Shown piece after piece: positions 41,851 to 51,396 of a DNA stretch of 64,000 nt; position 1 is the first letter of the stretch, and the number at the start of each line of letters is the position of its first letter. The stretch comes from an uncultured Spirochaetaceae bacterium (GTDB lineage: Bacteria > Spirochaetota > Spirochaetia > Sphaerochaetales > Sphaerochaetaceae): contig CALXKU010000002.1 in NCBI GenBank assembly GCA_944389025.1, positions 101,445-165,444 on the forward strand, given 5' to 3'. The notes below the pieces were generated by a model. The model did no database searches, was not told where the DNA came from, and saw nothing but the letters and a program-made list of their open reading frames with translations. The translations under genes were made by a program, and so were the position numbers.

Positions 41851-43927
41851 AATTCTCTATTGCATCTGCCGCACTGATATTCATGACAAGACTACTCTGA
41901 TCAAGTCTCATGAACTCAAACAGATGTCTTATGAACCAGAGTTTCCTATTAGTATTACAATCAGTCCTGACAAAAATGAAATCGGAAATCCTCCTGCCAT
42001 GGTCTGCATCAGAAACAGAAAGAAATGCATCAAGCCCTGTACTCTCCGCCTCCTTCGCTACTCTTGCCAAGCCTGAAGGATCCATCTCGTAAATCATCTT
42101 GCACACAATCTCCACGAAATCAGACCACACAGTCGCATTTATTGGAGTACCATTGAATGAAGCAGAAAGAAGGCTTCTACCAGTGAAATCAAACTCATCA
42201 TCTAGCGACACTTGTATAGAATCTTCTTCTGTCACTTGATAGCTTGTTACAAGGCCCGGCCAGATTGAAAGAGCTTTATCTGCGAGAATCTTAGATCTTT
42301 CCTCAAGCTCTTCGATCCCCCATTTCTCCTTCGTAGCGATGTACTGGTTTACCCTCAGGCCACTGTCCTTGAAGCCATGATCCATATCACGCTTCTTCGC
42401 AAAGGTGTTGTTGGAGAACATCGAGTTATAAGGAGAGGCGACAACCGTCAAATTGGCAAATCTGTTCTTCCATGTTTCATGTATAATCTCCCAATCTTCT
42501 CCTAGATCTGATTTCCATGTATCTGAAAGAGACTGAGGCATGATGTGTTCAATGGAATATTCTCCCTTCTCCAAATGATTCCACACATCCTTTGTTTCAA
42601 GTGTTCCCTCATTTTCCAACCGAGAAAAGATATACCAGATGACTCTGCGAACTGTACTGTCATAAAGGTTGCGGTTTTTAAGCTCCGTTTCAAACTCTTC
42701 ATCACTGGGAAATCTTCCACTACCCTGCTTTCTCAAAAGGACAAAAGAAAGTTTATCAGAGTAGACAGCGTATGTTCCATCGAGCTTCCTAATGTCATTG
42801 GCAAGAGTAGAGAAAATCTTGTTAAGCCCATGAGAAGGCAAAGCGCAAATTACCCTTCTGAAGATATAATCCTCTATAATTGAGAATGACCTTCCAACTT
42901 CCTCTGTTGAAATAGTACCTTCGGCACCAAGCTTTATCACCTCGATTGCAAATGGCCTGATCACTGTTGTCTCAAGATGTGTCAGCCCAGTGATTGCATC
43001 ATCTGCCAACTTGATTCCTGTAGATGCACAAAGAAGCTTATTGTATGCGTGAGAATAGGTCCTCAGATCCGTAAGTATCGTCTCAGGTGCCTTTTCACAG
43101 GTATCCCAGTATTTCCTGAAATCCTGATAGACGTTTTTGATGTTCGGAATCTTCTGAGTCTTCAGACTGAGATAATCCCGAATGAAGCCACTTGTATCAT
43201 CATTTCCACAATCTTTCTCTATTCGGGACCAGTACTCGTTGTAATACCTGACCTGCTCCGTGCTAGAAAGTCCCATAAGGATGAAGTTACGGATCTTGTC
43301 GCCTTCAGTAAGAGCTAGACCAGTTGAATTTAGACTCTCAAAGATGAGTTGGGGATTATCATTCTGCTCAATAGTTATTGCTACAAGCTGCAACCCCTGA
43401 ATCGTGTCATAGAGTTTCTCTATATCCAGTGATGTTTCTTTTAGTCTTGAGACAAAATAGTTGTAATTTGAATGAATGATAGAATCTTCAGAAAGAATCC
43501 TCTCTTCATCAAAGAGTTGGAAGTACTCGGTCTTGTCTTCGTTTAAAAGATTCAATCTTATTCTCTCCTGATCCGTGCCACCACGTCGCAACTTTAGAAA
43601 ATCATCTCGAATCTCATCCGCTAATGCATCATCATTGATATCCAACTCTCTGTTTTTCAGCAGATCATAAAATGCCTTCAACAGCAGAGATATAGTAGTT
43701 ATCCTCTGCTGTCCATCAATAACTTGATAATCCCCCATTCCACCGTCAGAAACTGTGATAATGCAACCGATAAAATGGCTACGATGATTTCTGCATGCAT
43801 CTTCAATATCATTAAATAGACGTTCACACTGATTCTTTTTCCAGCTGTATCTTCTCTGATATATAGGAATGATAAAATGTCTTGTTATCGGAAATACTTC
43901 CTTTATTTGACGGGACTCTCCTTTCAT
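41798..43927 (-). CDS. GmrSD-like DUF262/DUF1524 restriction protein
   Basis: A 709-residue protein. The N-terminal DUF262 domain has PIYQRRYSWK and IDGQQRITT (residues 70-78), a ParB-like NTP-binding fold. The DUF1524 HNH nuclease part has SIEHIMPQSLSD and the later conserved FANLTVVASPYNSMFSN. This is the GmrS-GmrD arrangement of type IV restriction enzymes that attack modified phage DNA, joined in one chain. AGGAGG precedes the ATG. It sits 43 bp after an ADP-ribosylglycohydrolase gene and before the DUF4268 gene, on the same strand. Confidence 0.85.
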   Translation of the reverse strand: MKGESRQIKEVFPITRHFIIPIYQRRYSWKKNQCERLFNDIEDACRNHRSHFIGCIITVSDGGMGDYQVIDGQQRITTISLLLKAFYDLLKNRELDINDDALADEIRDDFLKLRRGGTDQERIRLNLLNEDKTEYFQLFDEERILSEDSIIHSNYNYFVSRLKETSLDIEKLYDTIQGLQLVAITIEQNDNPQLIFESLNSTGLALTEGDKIRNFILMGLSSTEQVRYYNEYWSRIEKDCGNDDTSGFIRDYLSLKTQKIPNIKNVYQDFRKYWDTCEKAPETILTDLRTYSHAYNKLLCASTGIKLADDAITGLTHLETTVIRPFAIEVIKLGAEGTISTEEVGRSFSIIEDYIFRRVICALPSHGLNKIFSTLANDIRKLDGTYAVYSDKLSFVLLRKQGSGRFPSDEEFETELKNRNLYDSTVRRVIWYIFSRLENEGTLETKDVWNHLEKGEYSIEHIMPQSLSDTWKSDLGEDWEIIHETWKNRFANLTVVASPYNSMFSNNTFAKKRDMDHGFKDSGLRVNQYIATKEKWGIEELEERSKILADKALSIWPGLVTSYQVTEEDSIQVSLDDEFDFTGRSLLSASFNGTPINATVWSDFVEIVCKMIYEMDPSGLARVAKEAESTGLDAFLSVSDADHGRRISDFIFVRTDCNTNRKLWFIRHLFEFMRLDQSSLVMNISAADAIENYADTNRRLWGLYHSKTC

Positions 43928-43970
43928 ACTGTCTCACCTCCTGAGATATTCAATACCAATCTCAGCCTTT

Positions 43971-45110
43971 TTACTTATAATTTCTGTTGTTATGGAAGTA
44001 CTTATTCTCCCACATTATTTCCTCTTTAGTCGTACCGCTCATATTCCATGAATCAAGTGGACAGTCTTCGAAGAGATCATCGGCAATCTCCATGATTACA
44101 TCCTTGAGCTCTAGGTTCTCCAGAAAGTGGTCAGGGATACTTGAAAGGCCTCGATATGCGCCGAGAATATTTCCTGTTATCGCTCCTGTCGAATCGCTAT
44201 CCCCATCATGATTAACCGCCGCGATTATCGCTTTCTCAAAATTATTGCTATAGCGAAGCGCACAAAAAACCGCAATGGCAAGAGCTTCCTCCGCAACCCA
44301 GCCTTCTCCAAGCTCTCTGATTGCATTCTGATCGCTAATATCTTTGTCTTCCGCTAGAAAACAAGCCTTGTCGATAAGATTCCTGAGATCGCCATAAAAC
44401 CACTGCTCATCGGTGTCCCCGTATTCACAACTGGTGGCGTATTTCATTTTATCAACGGCATCTTCAAGTGACATATCATTATGAGCAAGAAGTGCGATGA
44501 GGTAAGAAAGAGCAGCTGCCGGAATATACCCAAGAGGATGCCCGTGTGTCAAAGCGGCTACTTCAGCTCCAATTTCCATTATCTCATGTGGAGTATCAAG
44601 TCGATAAATGTTTTTTCTTCCAAAATGCAGTCCAATAGGTGCAACTCTCATCACACCACCACAGCCTTTGCTATTATTTATCGGTTTTTCAACAGACCCC
44701 TCTTTCCCCGAAGCAAGAACAGACAGGCACGTGTTTCCAGGAGCTCTTCTGGAGTAAAGTTCTGGTATATCATCAAGCCATGAAAAATGGGCTCCACCCA
44801 TGGGATATTTCTCTGTCTGGGTCCTGTACCAATCTTTGTAACTCAACCACGCATACCACCATGGCGGACCGGCAAGTCCTCTTACGCATCCACGCGTCTC
44901 TCCCAGGAGTATTCCTGTAGCCGTAAAGAGCGTCATCTGCGTATCATCTGAGATTCTGGCAACACCATCGTGAAGTTCATATCCCGTAATACCACGCTCT
45001 CCATATTTTTCCCTGATCGAGAATGCAGACATGAATTCGACAGGATAGCCCAATGCATCCCCTACAGCACCCCCTATAAGACAGCCCCTATACTTATCTA
45101 TATTCTTCAC
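43971..45110 (-). CDS. ADP-ribosylglycohydrolase family protein
   Basis: A 379-residue ARH/DraG-fold protein. N-terminal GCLIGGAVGDALGYPVEF, the metal site ISDDTQMT near residue 55 and the C-terminal NHDGDSDSTGAITGN provide the Asp/Glu/Thr set that binds two Mg2+. It should remove ADP-ribose from proteins, nucleic acids or small molecules. I choose the GTG at 45110, with GAGAGGA upstream; a GTG four codons earlier is possible. It is the first gene of the operon with the GmrSD-like nuclease. The HNH gene is divergent 160 bp away. Confidence 0.85.
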   Translation of the reverse strand: MKNIDKYRGCLIGGAVGDALGYPVEFMSAFSIREKYGERGITGYELHDGVARISDDTQMTLFTATGILLGETRGCVRGLAGPPWWYAWLSYKDWYRTQTEKYPMGGAHFSWLDDIPELYSRRAPGNTCLSVLASGKEGSVEKPINNSKGCGGVMRVAPIGLHFGRKNIYRLDTPHEIMEIGAEVAALTHGHPLGYIPAAALSYLIALLAHNDMSLEDAVDKMKYATSCEYGDTDEQWFYGDLRNLIDKACFLAEDKDISDQNAIRELGEGWVAEEALAIAVFCALRYSNNFEKAIIAAVNHDGDSDSTGAITGNILGAYRGLSSIPDHFLENLELKDVIMEIADDLFEDCPLDSWNMSGTTKEEIMWENKYFHNNRNYK

Positions 45111-45273
45111 GAGTCCTCTCACACCAATTTCAACATCAGTCTTACTATTTTAGAATACGACAAATCCATACAATATGCTATTCCAGTCTGTTTGAAGAGA
45201 AAATTCCCTATCCCCAGATTAAAAAAATATCTGGATTTGAAGGTGATTACCTATTATCCTGGAACAAAGAAAG

Positions 45274-46062
45274 ATGAGAAACAGAAACTGGACAGAAGAG
45301 GAAGACATACTGGCATTATGCCTATATTACGAACTGCCTACCTCAAAGCATGACAAGAACACTCCAGAGGTGAAGGCATTAGCTTCTCTGCTTGGAAGAT
45401 CTGTCGGCTCCGTTGTTTTCAAACTTGGAAATTTAAAGGCACTGGACAGTACGCAGACCGGAACTGGATTTGTCCATGGAGCGAAAATGGATAAGCGTGT
45501 CTGGGACAAATACCTGGACAACCCTTTTGACCTGTTTAAGAAGAAAAATGAAATTCTATCAGAGGTATACGCATCTGAAAACGTTGCAGATATCACACCA
45601 GAGCATATCTTACCGGAATCAGAGACCGATAAGCTTTTGAATGAGATAGATTTCACATCGGAAGATAAATTCAAGTTACAGACTTGGAGAGACCGGCAAT
45701 GGGCGTTCAGGGCATCTCTTATGAAAGGATACAATGAGCAATGCTGCCTATCTGGAATAAGGAATCCTGACTTCCTTGTAGCTTCACATATAATACCTTG
45801 GGCAATAGACAAAGGAAACAGGATAAATCCAAGGAATGGAATCCTACTGAATGTATTCTTGGACAAGGCTTTTGACAAAGGATATATCACAGTCAAGAGC
45901 ACCGATTTTTCCGTCATGCTCTCCTCTCATATATCCGATGAAAAGATATCGAGGCAACTTAGAATTTACGAAGGCCGCAGAATAGAGTTGCCCCATAATC
46001 AAGACAGATGGCCCGAAAGAGAATTTCTTGAATACCACAATGATGTCATTTTTAAACATTAA
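45274..46062 (+). CDS. HNH endonuclease, restriction type
   Basis: A 262-residue protein. The N-terminal NWTEEEDILALCLYYELP resembles a SANT/Myb-like or HTH segment found in many HNH restriction proteins. The C-terminal HNH domain has CCLSGI, ASHIIPWA, the Asn of NPRNGILLN and LDKAFDKGYI. It probably cleaves foreign DNA, either as an orphan type II/IV enzyme or as part of the neighbouring module. AAGAAAG precedes the ATG. A weak hairpin (46055-46080) follows. Confidence 0.8.
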   Translation: MRNRNWTEEEDILALCLYYELPTSKHDKNTPEVKALASLLGRSVGSVVFKLGNLKALDSTQTGTGFVHGAKMDKRVWDKYLDNPFDLFKKKNEILSEVYASENVADITPEHILPESETDKLLNEIDFTSEDKFKLQTWRDRQWAFRASLMKGYNEQCCLSGIRNPDFLVASHIIPWAIDKGNRINPRNGILLNVFLDKAFDKGYITVKSTDFSVMLSSHISDEKISRQLRIYEGRRIELPHNQDRWPEREFLEYHNDVIFKH

Positions 46063-46675
46063 GGAAGAACTCTTAATGTTGTCTAAGTTTCCACCAATGG
46101 TACTGAGTTATATCGAGAAAAACTTATAGAGCAGTAAAGTAATCACATCAAATATCGGTATTCTTCTGGGAAAATATCATGATAGATGAGGTACTTTCAT
46201 GCCAGGAAAAATCTTACGGAGCTCTGGAACTATAGGTAGAAATCTCCGTAACATAATTTATTTCATATATGCATGATAAGAAGAAAGATTGAAGCTCAGA
46301 CAATCCAATCCCATAAAGGATTTTCCATCTCTCACCATACTATGACATATACCCCCATAAAGAAGCTGAATTTCATTTGAAATCTCAACAATAAAGAGCC
46401 ATGAACGAAGATATCACATGCCCCATCGCAAATAGCCATTTCCTATATGTGACTGCAAAATCATATAAGGACTATATCAAAACATTCATGGAAACTTTGA
46501 CATCAAATTCCTATACGCTGAAACTTATCGTCGAGAAAGATGTGGAGCAAAATATGTTACAGGGAGGCTATGAACTTAAGAGAATTTCAAATACTCAAAG
46601 CACATTACATAAATTGGAAACATGTCTTGCATGATAATATCTCAATAGATTGAGTAAAAAATAGGGAGTTAAGGA
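46063..46675. other. Island stretch without a confident gene
   Basis: About 610 bp, AT-rich. It begins with AACATTAAG/CTTAATGTT, an inverted repeat at the end of the HNH gene without a T-run. A 77-codon frame at 46401-46634 has no ribosome-binding site and no family I recognise. Probably eroded DNA. Confidence 0.5.
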
Positions 46676-47185
46676 TGGAACGCATCAGATACACGGAACT
46701 TCTAAAAAAGATTAGCAGAAAAGAAAAGGTTCATTCAGGTTCTTGCCGGTCTTCAGAAATATTCAGGAAGTGAAGCGCGAAGACGCTCATCCAGCCCGAA
46801 ACTCCAAGTTTTCAACCATGCTCTTATGGCCTCAAGGCATCCAATAAGTTTTGCTGAGGCTAAAAATGATTCAACCATTTGGGGACGTTTCGTTGAATCA
46901 ATAGTCGGAACTCATCTTATCAACTCCATTACAGGAGAAGATGTTAATCTGGGATATTGGAGAGAAGGACAGGCAGAGATTGATTTTGTACTTTATAATG
47001 ATTTTAATGCAGTAGCTTTTGAAGTAAAGAGCGGACATCGGACCATGGCAAGAGGATCAGGTTCTTTCAGCAAACGATATCCTGAATGTTCCGTATATAC
47101 CATATCCATACAGGACTCACCCCATAGCGCAACTATCCCTCTTGAAGAATTCCTAAAGACGAATCCCATAGATTATTTAAAATAA
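46676..47185 (+). pseudogene. DUF4143 ATPase remnant, C-terminal part
   Basis: From about 46,700 an open frame without a start gives FIQVLAGLQKYSG, SSPKLQVFNHALM, WGRFVESIVGTHLINS, YWREGQAEIDFVL and AFEVKSG, the C-terminal DUF4143 domain of AAA+DUF4143 ATPases with its PD-(D/E)XK-like D-x-E-V-K motif. The AAA domain is missing. A short ATG-led frame at 46676 runs out of frame with it. Terminator follows. Confidence 0.65.
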
Positions 47186-47193
47186 TTCCAGAA

Positions 47194-47229
47194 CGAACCT
47201 GTCGGAATTTCCGACAAGTTCGCTTTTTT
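47194..47229 (+). terminator. Terminator after the DUF4143 remnant
   Basis: CGAACCTGTCGG-AATTT-CCGACAAGTTCG followed by CTTTTTT. Confidence 0.85.
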
Positions 47230-47234
47230 ATTAG

Positions 47235-48578
47235 TCAATATCTCAGTGCACAGGATGTAAGCATCCTCTCAAAAAGCTCATGGGCCTTATCTATTGGAAT
47301 GTTTACAAGAGGATCAAGTATGAATGCCTCGAATAGCTTATCCATATCGTTTTCAAGGATTGCCTCAAGTGCTATATCCTGCTCTGCCTCTATTCTCTGG
47401 ACCATGGACTGTATGGAAAGACTAGGATTCGTTGAGACAATCGGGACAATGGAGTTTGCACTTATATAACCATTGCTCTCCACCACATGCCCTTTCTTAA
47501 GATACCTTACCTGCCCGATATTCGGTATGTTGATATTCGTCTTGAGCACTCTCTCCCCAGCAAGAGATAGTATTATATCCACACCCTCTTCATCTGAAGG
47601 TTCTGCAATAAGCTCTTTTGATGTGTAGATCTTATTCTTCTTCCTTATGTCCTCTGCCGCCCTGTATGAATATGGGGTACGTACGAAACCATAGCGCCAG
47701 ATGGACTCATCGCTGTTAAGGAAGAACGGAACGAACTCCGCGAGATGGCGGTCCCCCGCAGCACCAAGGGTGGAAAAATCACGAAGGAAACGGAGAGCGA
47801 CAAGATGATCCGAGTCGAACCACTTGCCATCCTTAACCCTGTTCTTTGCCACCTCAGTTCTATCAGAGAAGACAATGTCATCTCTTACATACTCTTTTAA
47901 GAGCGGGATGACATCCTCACCCTCATAGCGGGCTCTTGTAACGAATGTGAAATGATTGAGCCCTGACACATCGATATCAATCTCCCTCCTGTCAGGAGCA
48001 GCTATGCCACGCTTTTCAGCAATGAATGAAGCGATATAAGACTCGGTGTGGAAAACCTCATGGCAGCATCCTAGTGCCTTTATTCCTGCAAATCCCTTAT
48101 AAAGGGCTGCGGTGCATAGCGTCATGGGATTCGTGTAGTTTATGACCCACGCATCGGGGCAGTTTCGTTCTATGGCTCTTGCAAAATCTACAAACAGAGG
48201 GATGGCGCGACGGGCTCGCATTAATCCACCGGGGCCTGTAGTATCTCCAACCGATTGTAAAATACCATACTCCTCGGGAAGCTCCAAATCATATTTCCTA
48301 ATTTCAGTAAGACCTGGCTCTATCGCGATGATGACGAAATCGGCACCCTTTAGCCCTTCATCAAGTGTTGATGCGACAGAAACGGAAAGCACATCGGATT
48401 TACCATTTATCCTGAATATCTCATTTGCAACAGCTTCATTATTCTTAGATGCATGATTATCAATGTCATAAAGAACGACATGAGACCCAAGCTTATCCTG
48501 AAGCGTGAGATCTTTTAAGAACTGTATAGCCCAGAGCCTTGAGCCACCACCGATAATGCAGACACGAATTCTCTCCAT
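47235..48578 (-). CDS. Glycoside hydrolase family 4
   Basis: A 447-residue NAD+- and Mn2+-dependent glycosidase. N-terminal VCIIGGGSRLW is the NAD fold, INYTNPM the conserved Asn-Pro-Met, and GCCHEVFH the metal-binding Cys-His motif that sorts GH4 members by substrate. The CHE form is not the one of phospho-alpha or phospho-beta glucosidases (CDMP, CNVP), so an unphosphorylated alpha-glycoside is more likely. The ATG at 48578 has GGAGG 7 nt upstream; the frame extends 16 codons more without support. It heads no visible operon but lies in a carbohydrate region. Confidence 0.88.
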   Translation of the reverse strand: MERIRVCIIGGGSRLWAIQFLKDLTLQDKLGSHVVLYDIDNHASKNNEAVANEIFRINGKSDVLSVSVASTLDEGLKGADFVIIAIEPGLTEIRKYDLELPEEYGILQSVGDTTGPGGLMRARRAIPLFVDFARAIERNCPDAWVINYTNPMTLCTAALYKGFAGIKALGCCHEVFHTESYIASFIAEKRGIAAPDRREIDIDVSGLNHFTFVTRARYEGEDVIPLLKEYVRDDIVFSDRTEVAKNRVKDGKWFDSDHLVALRFLRDFSTLGAAGDRHLAEFVPFFLNSDESIWRYGFVRTPYSYRAAEDIRKKNKIYTSKELIAEPSDEEGVDIILSLAGERVLKTNINIPNIGQVRYLKKGHVVESNGYISANSIVPIVSTNPSLSIQSMVQRIEAEQDIALEAILENDMDKLFEAFILDPLVNIPIDKAHELFERMLTSCALRY

Positions 48579-48631
48579 ATCCGATCCTCCATAGATGATT
48601 CTAGGCTCCGTATACGAAAGATACAAGAATA

Positions 48632-49177
48632 TTATTTCATAGTCGTTGTGATTGAATACTCATCAGGGTTTTCCATGTGAAAGGCAGAGTCGAATATCAT
48701 CTTTCTAAGGTCATTGAGCGTGTGATGAAACATACCGCTGATATTAATGCTTCCTCCACCTTCTGATTCAGGGTATGTTATGAGAAAGTTATGGCAGTCT
48801 TCTTTCTCCGAAAAACTCAGCCTTATAAGAAATCCATCATCAAGACGGAGGTCCCACATAGCCCTGCCCTGCTCATCAAGTCCAAGTCTCTTCGCTCCAA
48901 GCGCCGACAGCTCCGACAGAAAACTTTCAAGAGTAATATTCTTGCCACATGCCTTCCTGCTTTCTATCGCCTTGAATTTTTCCCATGAGGCATCGGAAAA
49001 TGCTAATTTCTTTCCCCCATACGGCTCATCCAGTACGTCAAGCTCAACGTCATCCACATCCAGGCATCCTGTAACAGGAGTCCAGATATCGCCAAGCCTC
49101 TTCAAAGCGTCATCCCTGCTCTCCGCCTCAATCGCAATATCCTTTACCTTGCTGATAGCAACTGTATACCGGCTCAT
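48632..49177 (-). CDS. Uncharacterised protein, paralogue of the upstream gene
   Basis: A 181-residue cytoplasmic protein of no family I recognise. The N-terminus (YTVAISKVKDIAIEAESRDDALKRL) shares a pattern with the neighbouring 188-residue protein, IxIEAxxRxxA, as in DpnD/PcfM-like N-terminal domains. The C-terminal half in both contains a four-strand pattern around an LDDGFLIRLSF or LNDGRKVSILFF segment. Starts overlap the upstream stop (ATGA), so the two are made together. Confidence 0.55.
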   Translation of the reverse strand: MSRYTVAISKVKDIAIEAESRDDALKRLGDIWTPVTGCLDVDDVELDVLDEPYGGKKLAFSDASWEKFKAIESRKACGKNITLESFLSELSALGAKRLGLDEQGRAMWDLRLDDGFLIRLSFSEKEDCHNFLITYPESEGGGSINISGMFHHTLNDLRKMIFDSAFHMENPDEYSITTTMK

Positions 49178-49740
49178 TTTCCACCCCCTGAAAGAAATTC
49201 AAAATTCTTCTCAAAGCCCTCAAGAACGATGTCGTAATGCCATGGCATGTACTCCTGATAGAAAGCGAAAGTGCCATCCTCATTTATCACTGAGACGTGA
49301 AATGGTGCTGGTAACTTATCATAATCCCAACCACCGAAGAAAAGGATTGAGACCTTTCTGCCGTCATTGAGAAAGGCAGAGTATATCCTGTTACCCATGC
49401 TCCCCTCTCCCTCTTCAAGGATGAAGCCGAAAGAGGAAAGCCTCTTTAAGAATTCCTCATGGGGCATTGAAGGCTTCATCTCCTCCTCAGCCTCCTTAGC
49501 CTCTTTTAACAGCGTATGATAGAGTTCATTGTTGTACACATCCCTCTCAGGAATATCTGAAATATCATCAGATAAGACCAGGCTGTCATAAGAGGCCGAT
49601 GCATCATCGAAAAAAAGGTTGTCAAGGGCACCGCTATCATAGATGGCCATAGCACGCCGCGATGCACTCTCCCTATCATCTGCCTCAATCTCAATATATA
49701 TCGAATTATATATTTTCGACCTAAAATACTTCATGTTCAT
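49174..49740 (-). CDS. Uncharacterised protein, paralogue of the downstream gene
   Basis: A 188-residue protein. N-terminal YFRSKIYNSIYIEIEADDRESASRRA parallels the downstream gene, and the C-terminal part has the matching FLNDGRKVSILFF strand. It lacks a signal or membrane segment. A TATAAT lies just upstream and GAGG precedes the start; the ATG at 49734 is an equal alternative. Tandem duplication is the simplest reading. Confidence 0.55.
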   Translation of the reverse strand: MNMKYFRSKIYNSIYIEIEADDRESASRRAMAIYDSGALDNLFFDDASASYDSLVLSDDISDIPERDVYNNELYHTLLKEAKEAEEEMKPSMPHEEFLKRLSSFGFILEEGEGSMGNRIYSAFLNDGRKVSILFFGGWDYDKLPAPFHVSVINEDGTFAFYQEYMPWHYDIVLEGFEKNFEFLSGGGK

Positions 49741-49848
49741 TCCTCATGAAGATTATATCATAATATACACTTATTGACTATTTTTATTTACTATCAGTTA
49801 TGAACAAAAGTATATCCTTCTCCATTCGGATTTCTAAAAGCCAAAAAA

Positions 49849-50655
49849 TCATAATTCTGTGAGAGTACCGCCTTTAAGGCAGAGTGGAGCATCATCCAGG
49901 GTGATCCAGACATCCATTGCAGATGGATTGAAGACCTTGCTGCAGTCAGCCGTATATATGAGACGTCTGGAGGCTTCCAAGTAATCGACAATCTCGATAT
50001 TTGTCGCATACCAGATCTCATCCCGGCCTCCTACAAGGCGGGCAAACTCCTCCATCAGGGACCAGTTGTCATCCCGTGGGAACTCAAAGCTGTGTCCCCA
50101 GACATACATGAGTTTCAGATACCATGGCTTATTAAATTCGAGAAAAGTCCTTGCGTTCTCCAGCAGTCTGTGATTATGATGACATGTAGCCTTCCAGCGA
50201 TAGAAATCATCTGGGATGTTGAAACTGTCAGTATCCCCCACTATGCGCGCATAGCTTATTCCTAGAAACGGAAGAAGTGAGACTATCTCAGGATTATATA
50301 CCCCGTTCGGATAGGCAAATCCCCTCACGGGAGAGCCTGTGATGCTCTCAATAGCCTTCCGGTCCTCTAAGATCTCCTCTGCGACACGAGAAAGAGGTAG
50401 ACGGGAGAGCGTTGGATGCGTCACAGTATGAGAGGCAAGCTCAAAGCCGGAATAGACATCTTTCCACTCCCTCTTTTTTATCCTGGTCTCATCATTGTCC
50501 GAGAGTCCGGAATTGAGATTGAATGTGGCTTTCAGTCCATATTTTCTGAATATGGAGCTGAGACGGATATCATTGATATTCCCATCATCATAGCTAAGCG
50601 TCAGAGCCTTGCATTTCCCATATGGGAACACGCTGTATATTTTCTTCCATGCCAT
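49849..50655 (-). CDS. Polysaccharide deacetylase family protein (NodB domain)
   Basis: A 268-residue NodB-fold protein without signal peptide. LSYDDGN holds the catalytic and metal Asp, SHTVTHP the metal histidines, GFAYPNG the conserved motif 3, and WGHSFEF near residue 190 supplies the C-terminal His. It would de-N- or O-acetylate a carbohydrate; lack of a signal suggests an intracellular oligosaccharide. The ATG at 50655 has TAATAT 6-7 nt upstream and no Shine-Dalgarno; a GTG two codons earlier is possible. Confidence 0.85.
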   Translation of the reverse strand: MAWKKIYSVFPYGKCKALTLSYDDGNINDIRLSSIFRKYGLKATFNLNSGLSDNDETRIKKREWKDVYSGFELASHTVTHPTLSRLPLSRVAEEILEDRKAIESITGSPVRGFAYPNGVYNPEIVSLLPFLGISYARIVGDTDSFNIPDDFYRWKATCHHNHRLLENARTFLEFNKPWYLKLMYVWGHSFEFPRDDNWSLMEEFARLVGGRDEIWYATNIEIVDYLEASRRLIYTADCSKVFNPSAMDVWITLDDAPLCLKGGTLTEL

Positions 50656-50688
50656 AATCACATATTACAACATAGAAGAGTGATTCCT

Positions 50689-51363
50689 CTACTCCCAGTT
50701 ATCAAAATGATTTCTTATGCACATATAGTCATCCCTTGATATTTTCCCGCTCTTCCAGAATGAACCTACTATGTGCCCTATCCAGTGGGACGACTCCCAT
50801 GCGTCATATTTCTCCATCATCCGCTTCTCATCTTCCTCTGGAGGATCACCCCACTTACGCCTTCTCTCCTTTATAGCAAGAATCTCCCTCAGTTCATCCG
50901 GAAGAGTCGGAAGGAGAGCCTCATAATGTGTGCCCTTGATTCTGTCTATAGCCTCAAGCTCAGAGGGAGAAAGCAGGAACTCCGCATATATCGAGTCGGT
51001 AAGCAGATGATAATCATATAGGGGAAGATTCACAGCGTTGACAGGAAGGGAAAGCACTAAAACGCATTCTCTCTTCCTCCTGAGCCATTTAAGATATTTC
51101 TCAAATGCGGGAGCAACCCAAAGCGGTTCCCCTGATATTATGGAAAGCCTTAGCAATCCCTTGTTTGTCAGTATTTCAGAAAAGTATACATCCTGATGAT
51201 TGTAATAATCGGCATCAACCGGGCAGTAATAGTATTTCTCAATATCCTTGATTTTAATATCGGGATAGGAATCCGCCCTTGTGCATATAAGATGCCCATC
51301 CTTCTTCTTCCTGTATATGCAGGCCTTATGGCAGCGTTTACGGCTTGGGTAATCTATTTCCAT
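50689..51363 (-). CDS. Uncharacterised protein (224 aa)
   Basis: No family recognised. The N-terminus has a Cys/His cluster, CHKACIYRKKKDGHLIC and YYCPVD, that could bind a metal. A central part with LVLSLPVNAVNLPLYDYHLLT and a Glu/Arg-rich helical C-terminus follow. GGAGATT precedes the ATG. It lies just after the LacI regulator and before the deacetylase on the same strand. Confidence 0.55.
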   Translation of the reverse strand: MEIDYPSRKRCHKACIYRKKKDGHLICTRADSYPDIKIKDIEKYYYCPVDADYYNHQDVYFSEILTNKGLLRLSIISGEPLWVAPAFEKYLKWLRRKRECVLVLSLPVNAVNLPLYDYHLLTDSIYAEFLLSPSELEAIDRIKGTHYEALLPTLPDELREILAIKERRRKWGDPPEEDEKRMMEKYDAWESSHWIGHIVGSFWKSGKISRDDYMCIRNHFDNWE

Positions 51364-51396
51364 AGAATCTCCTCTCTCAGAGATTATATCACACCC

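Noticed and set aside
46401..46634. 77-codon frame in the island spacer
   Set aside because: No ribosome-binding site, no recognised family, in decayed DNA. Kept only as part of the spacer description.
38943..47235. Second copy of the tRNA-Ala 3' end as an attachment site
   Set aside because: I looked for the TTCGATCCCGATCAGC-type sequence downstream and saw none in the window.
47670..47700. GTACGTAC sequence resembling the LacI operator core
   Set aside because: It is within the GH4 coding region and the flanks do not form the palindrome.
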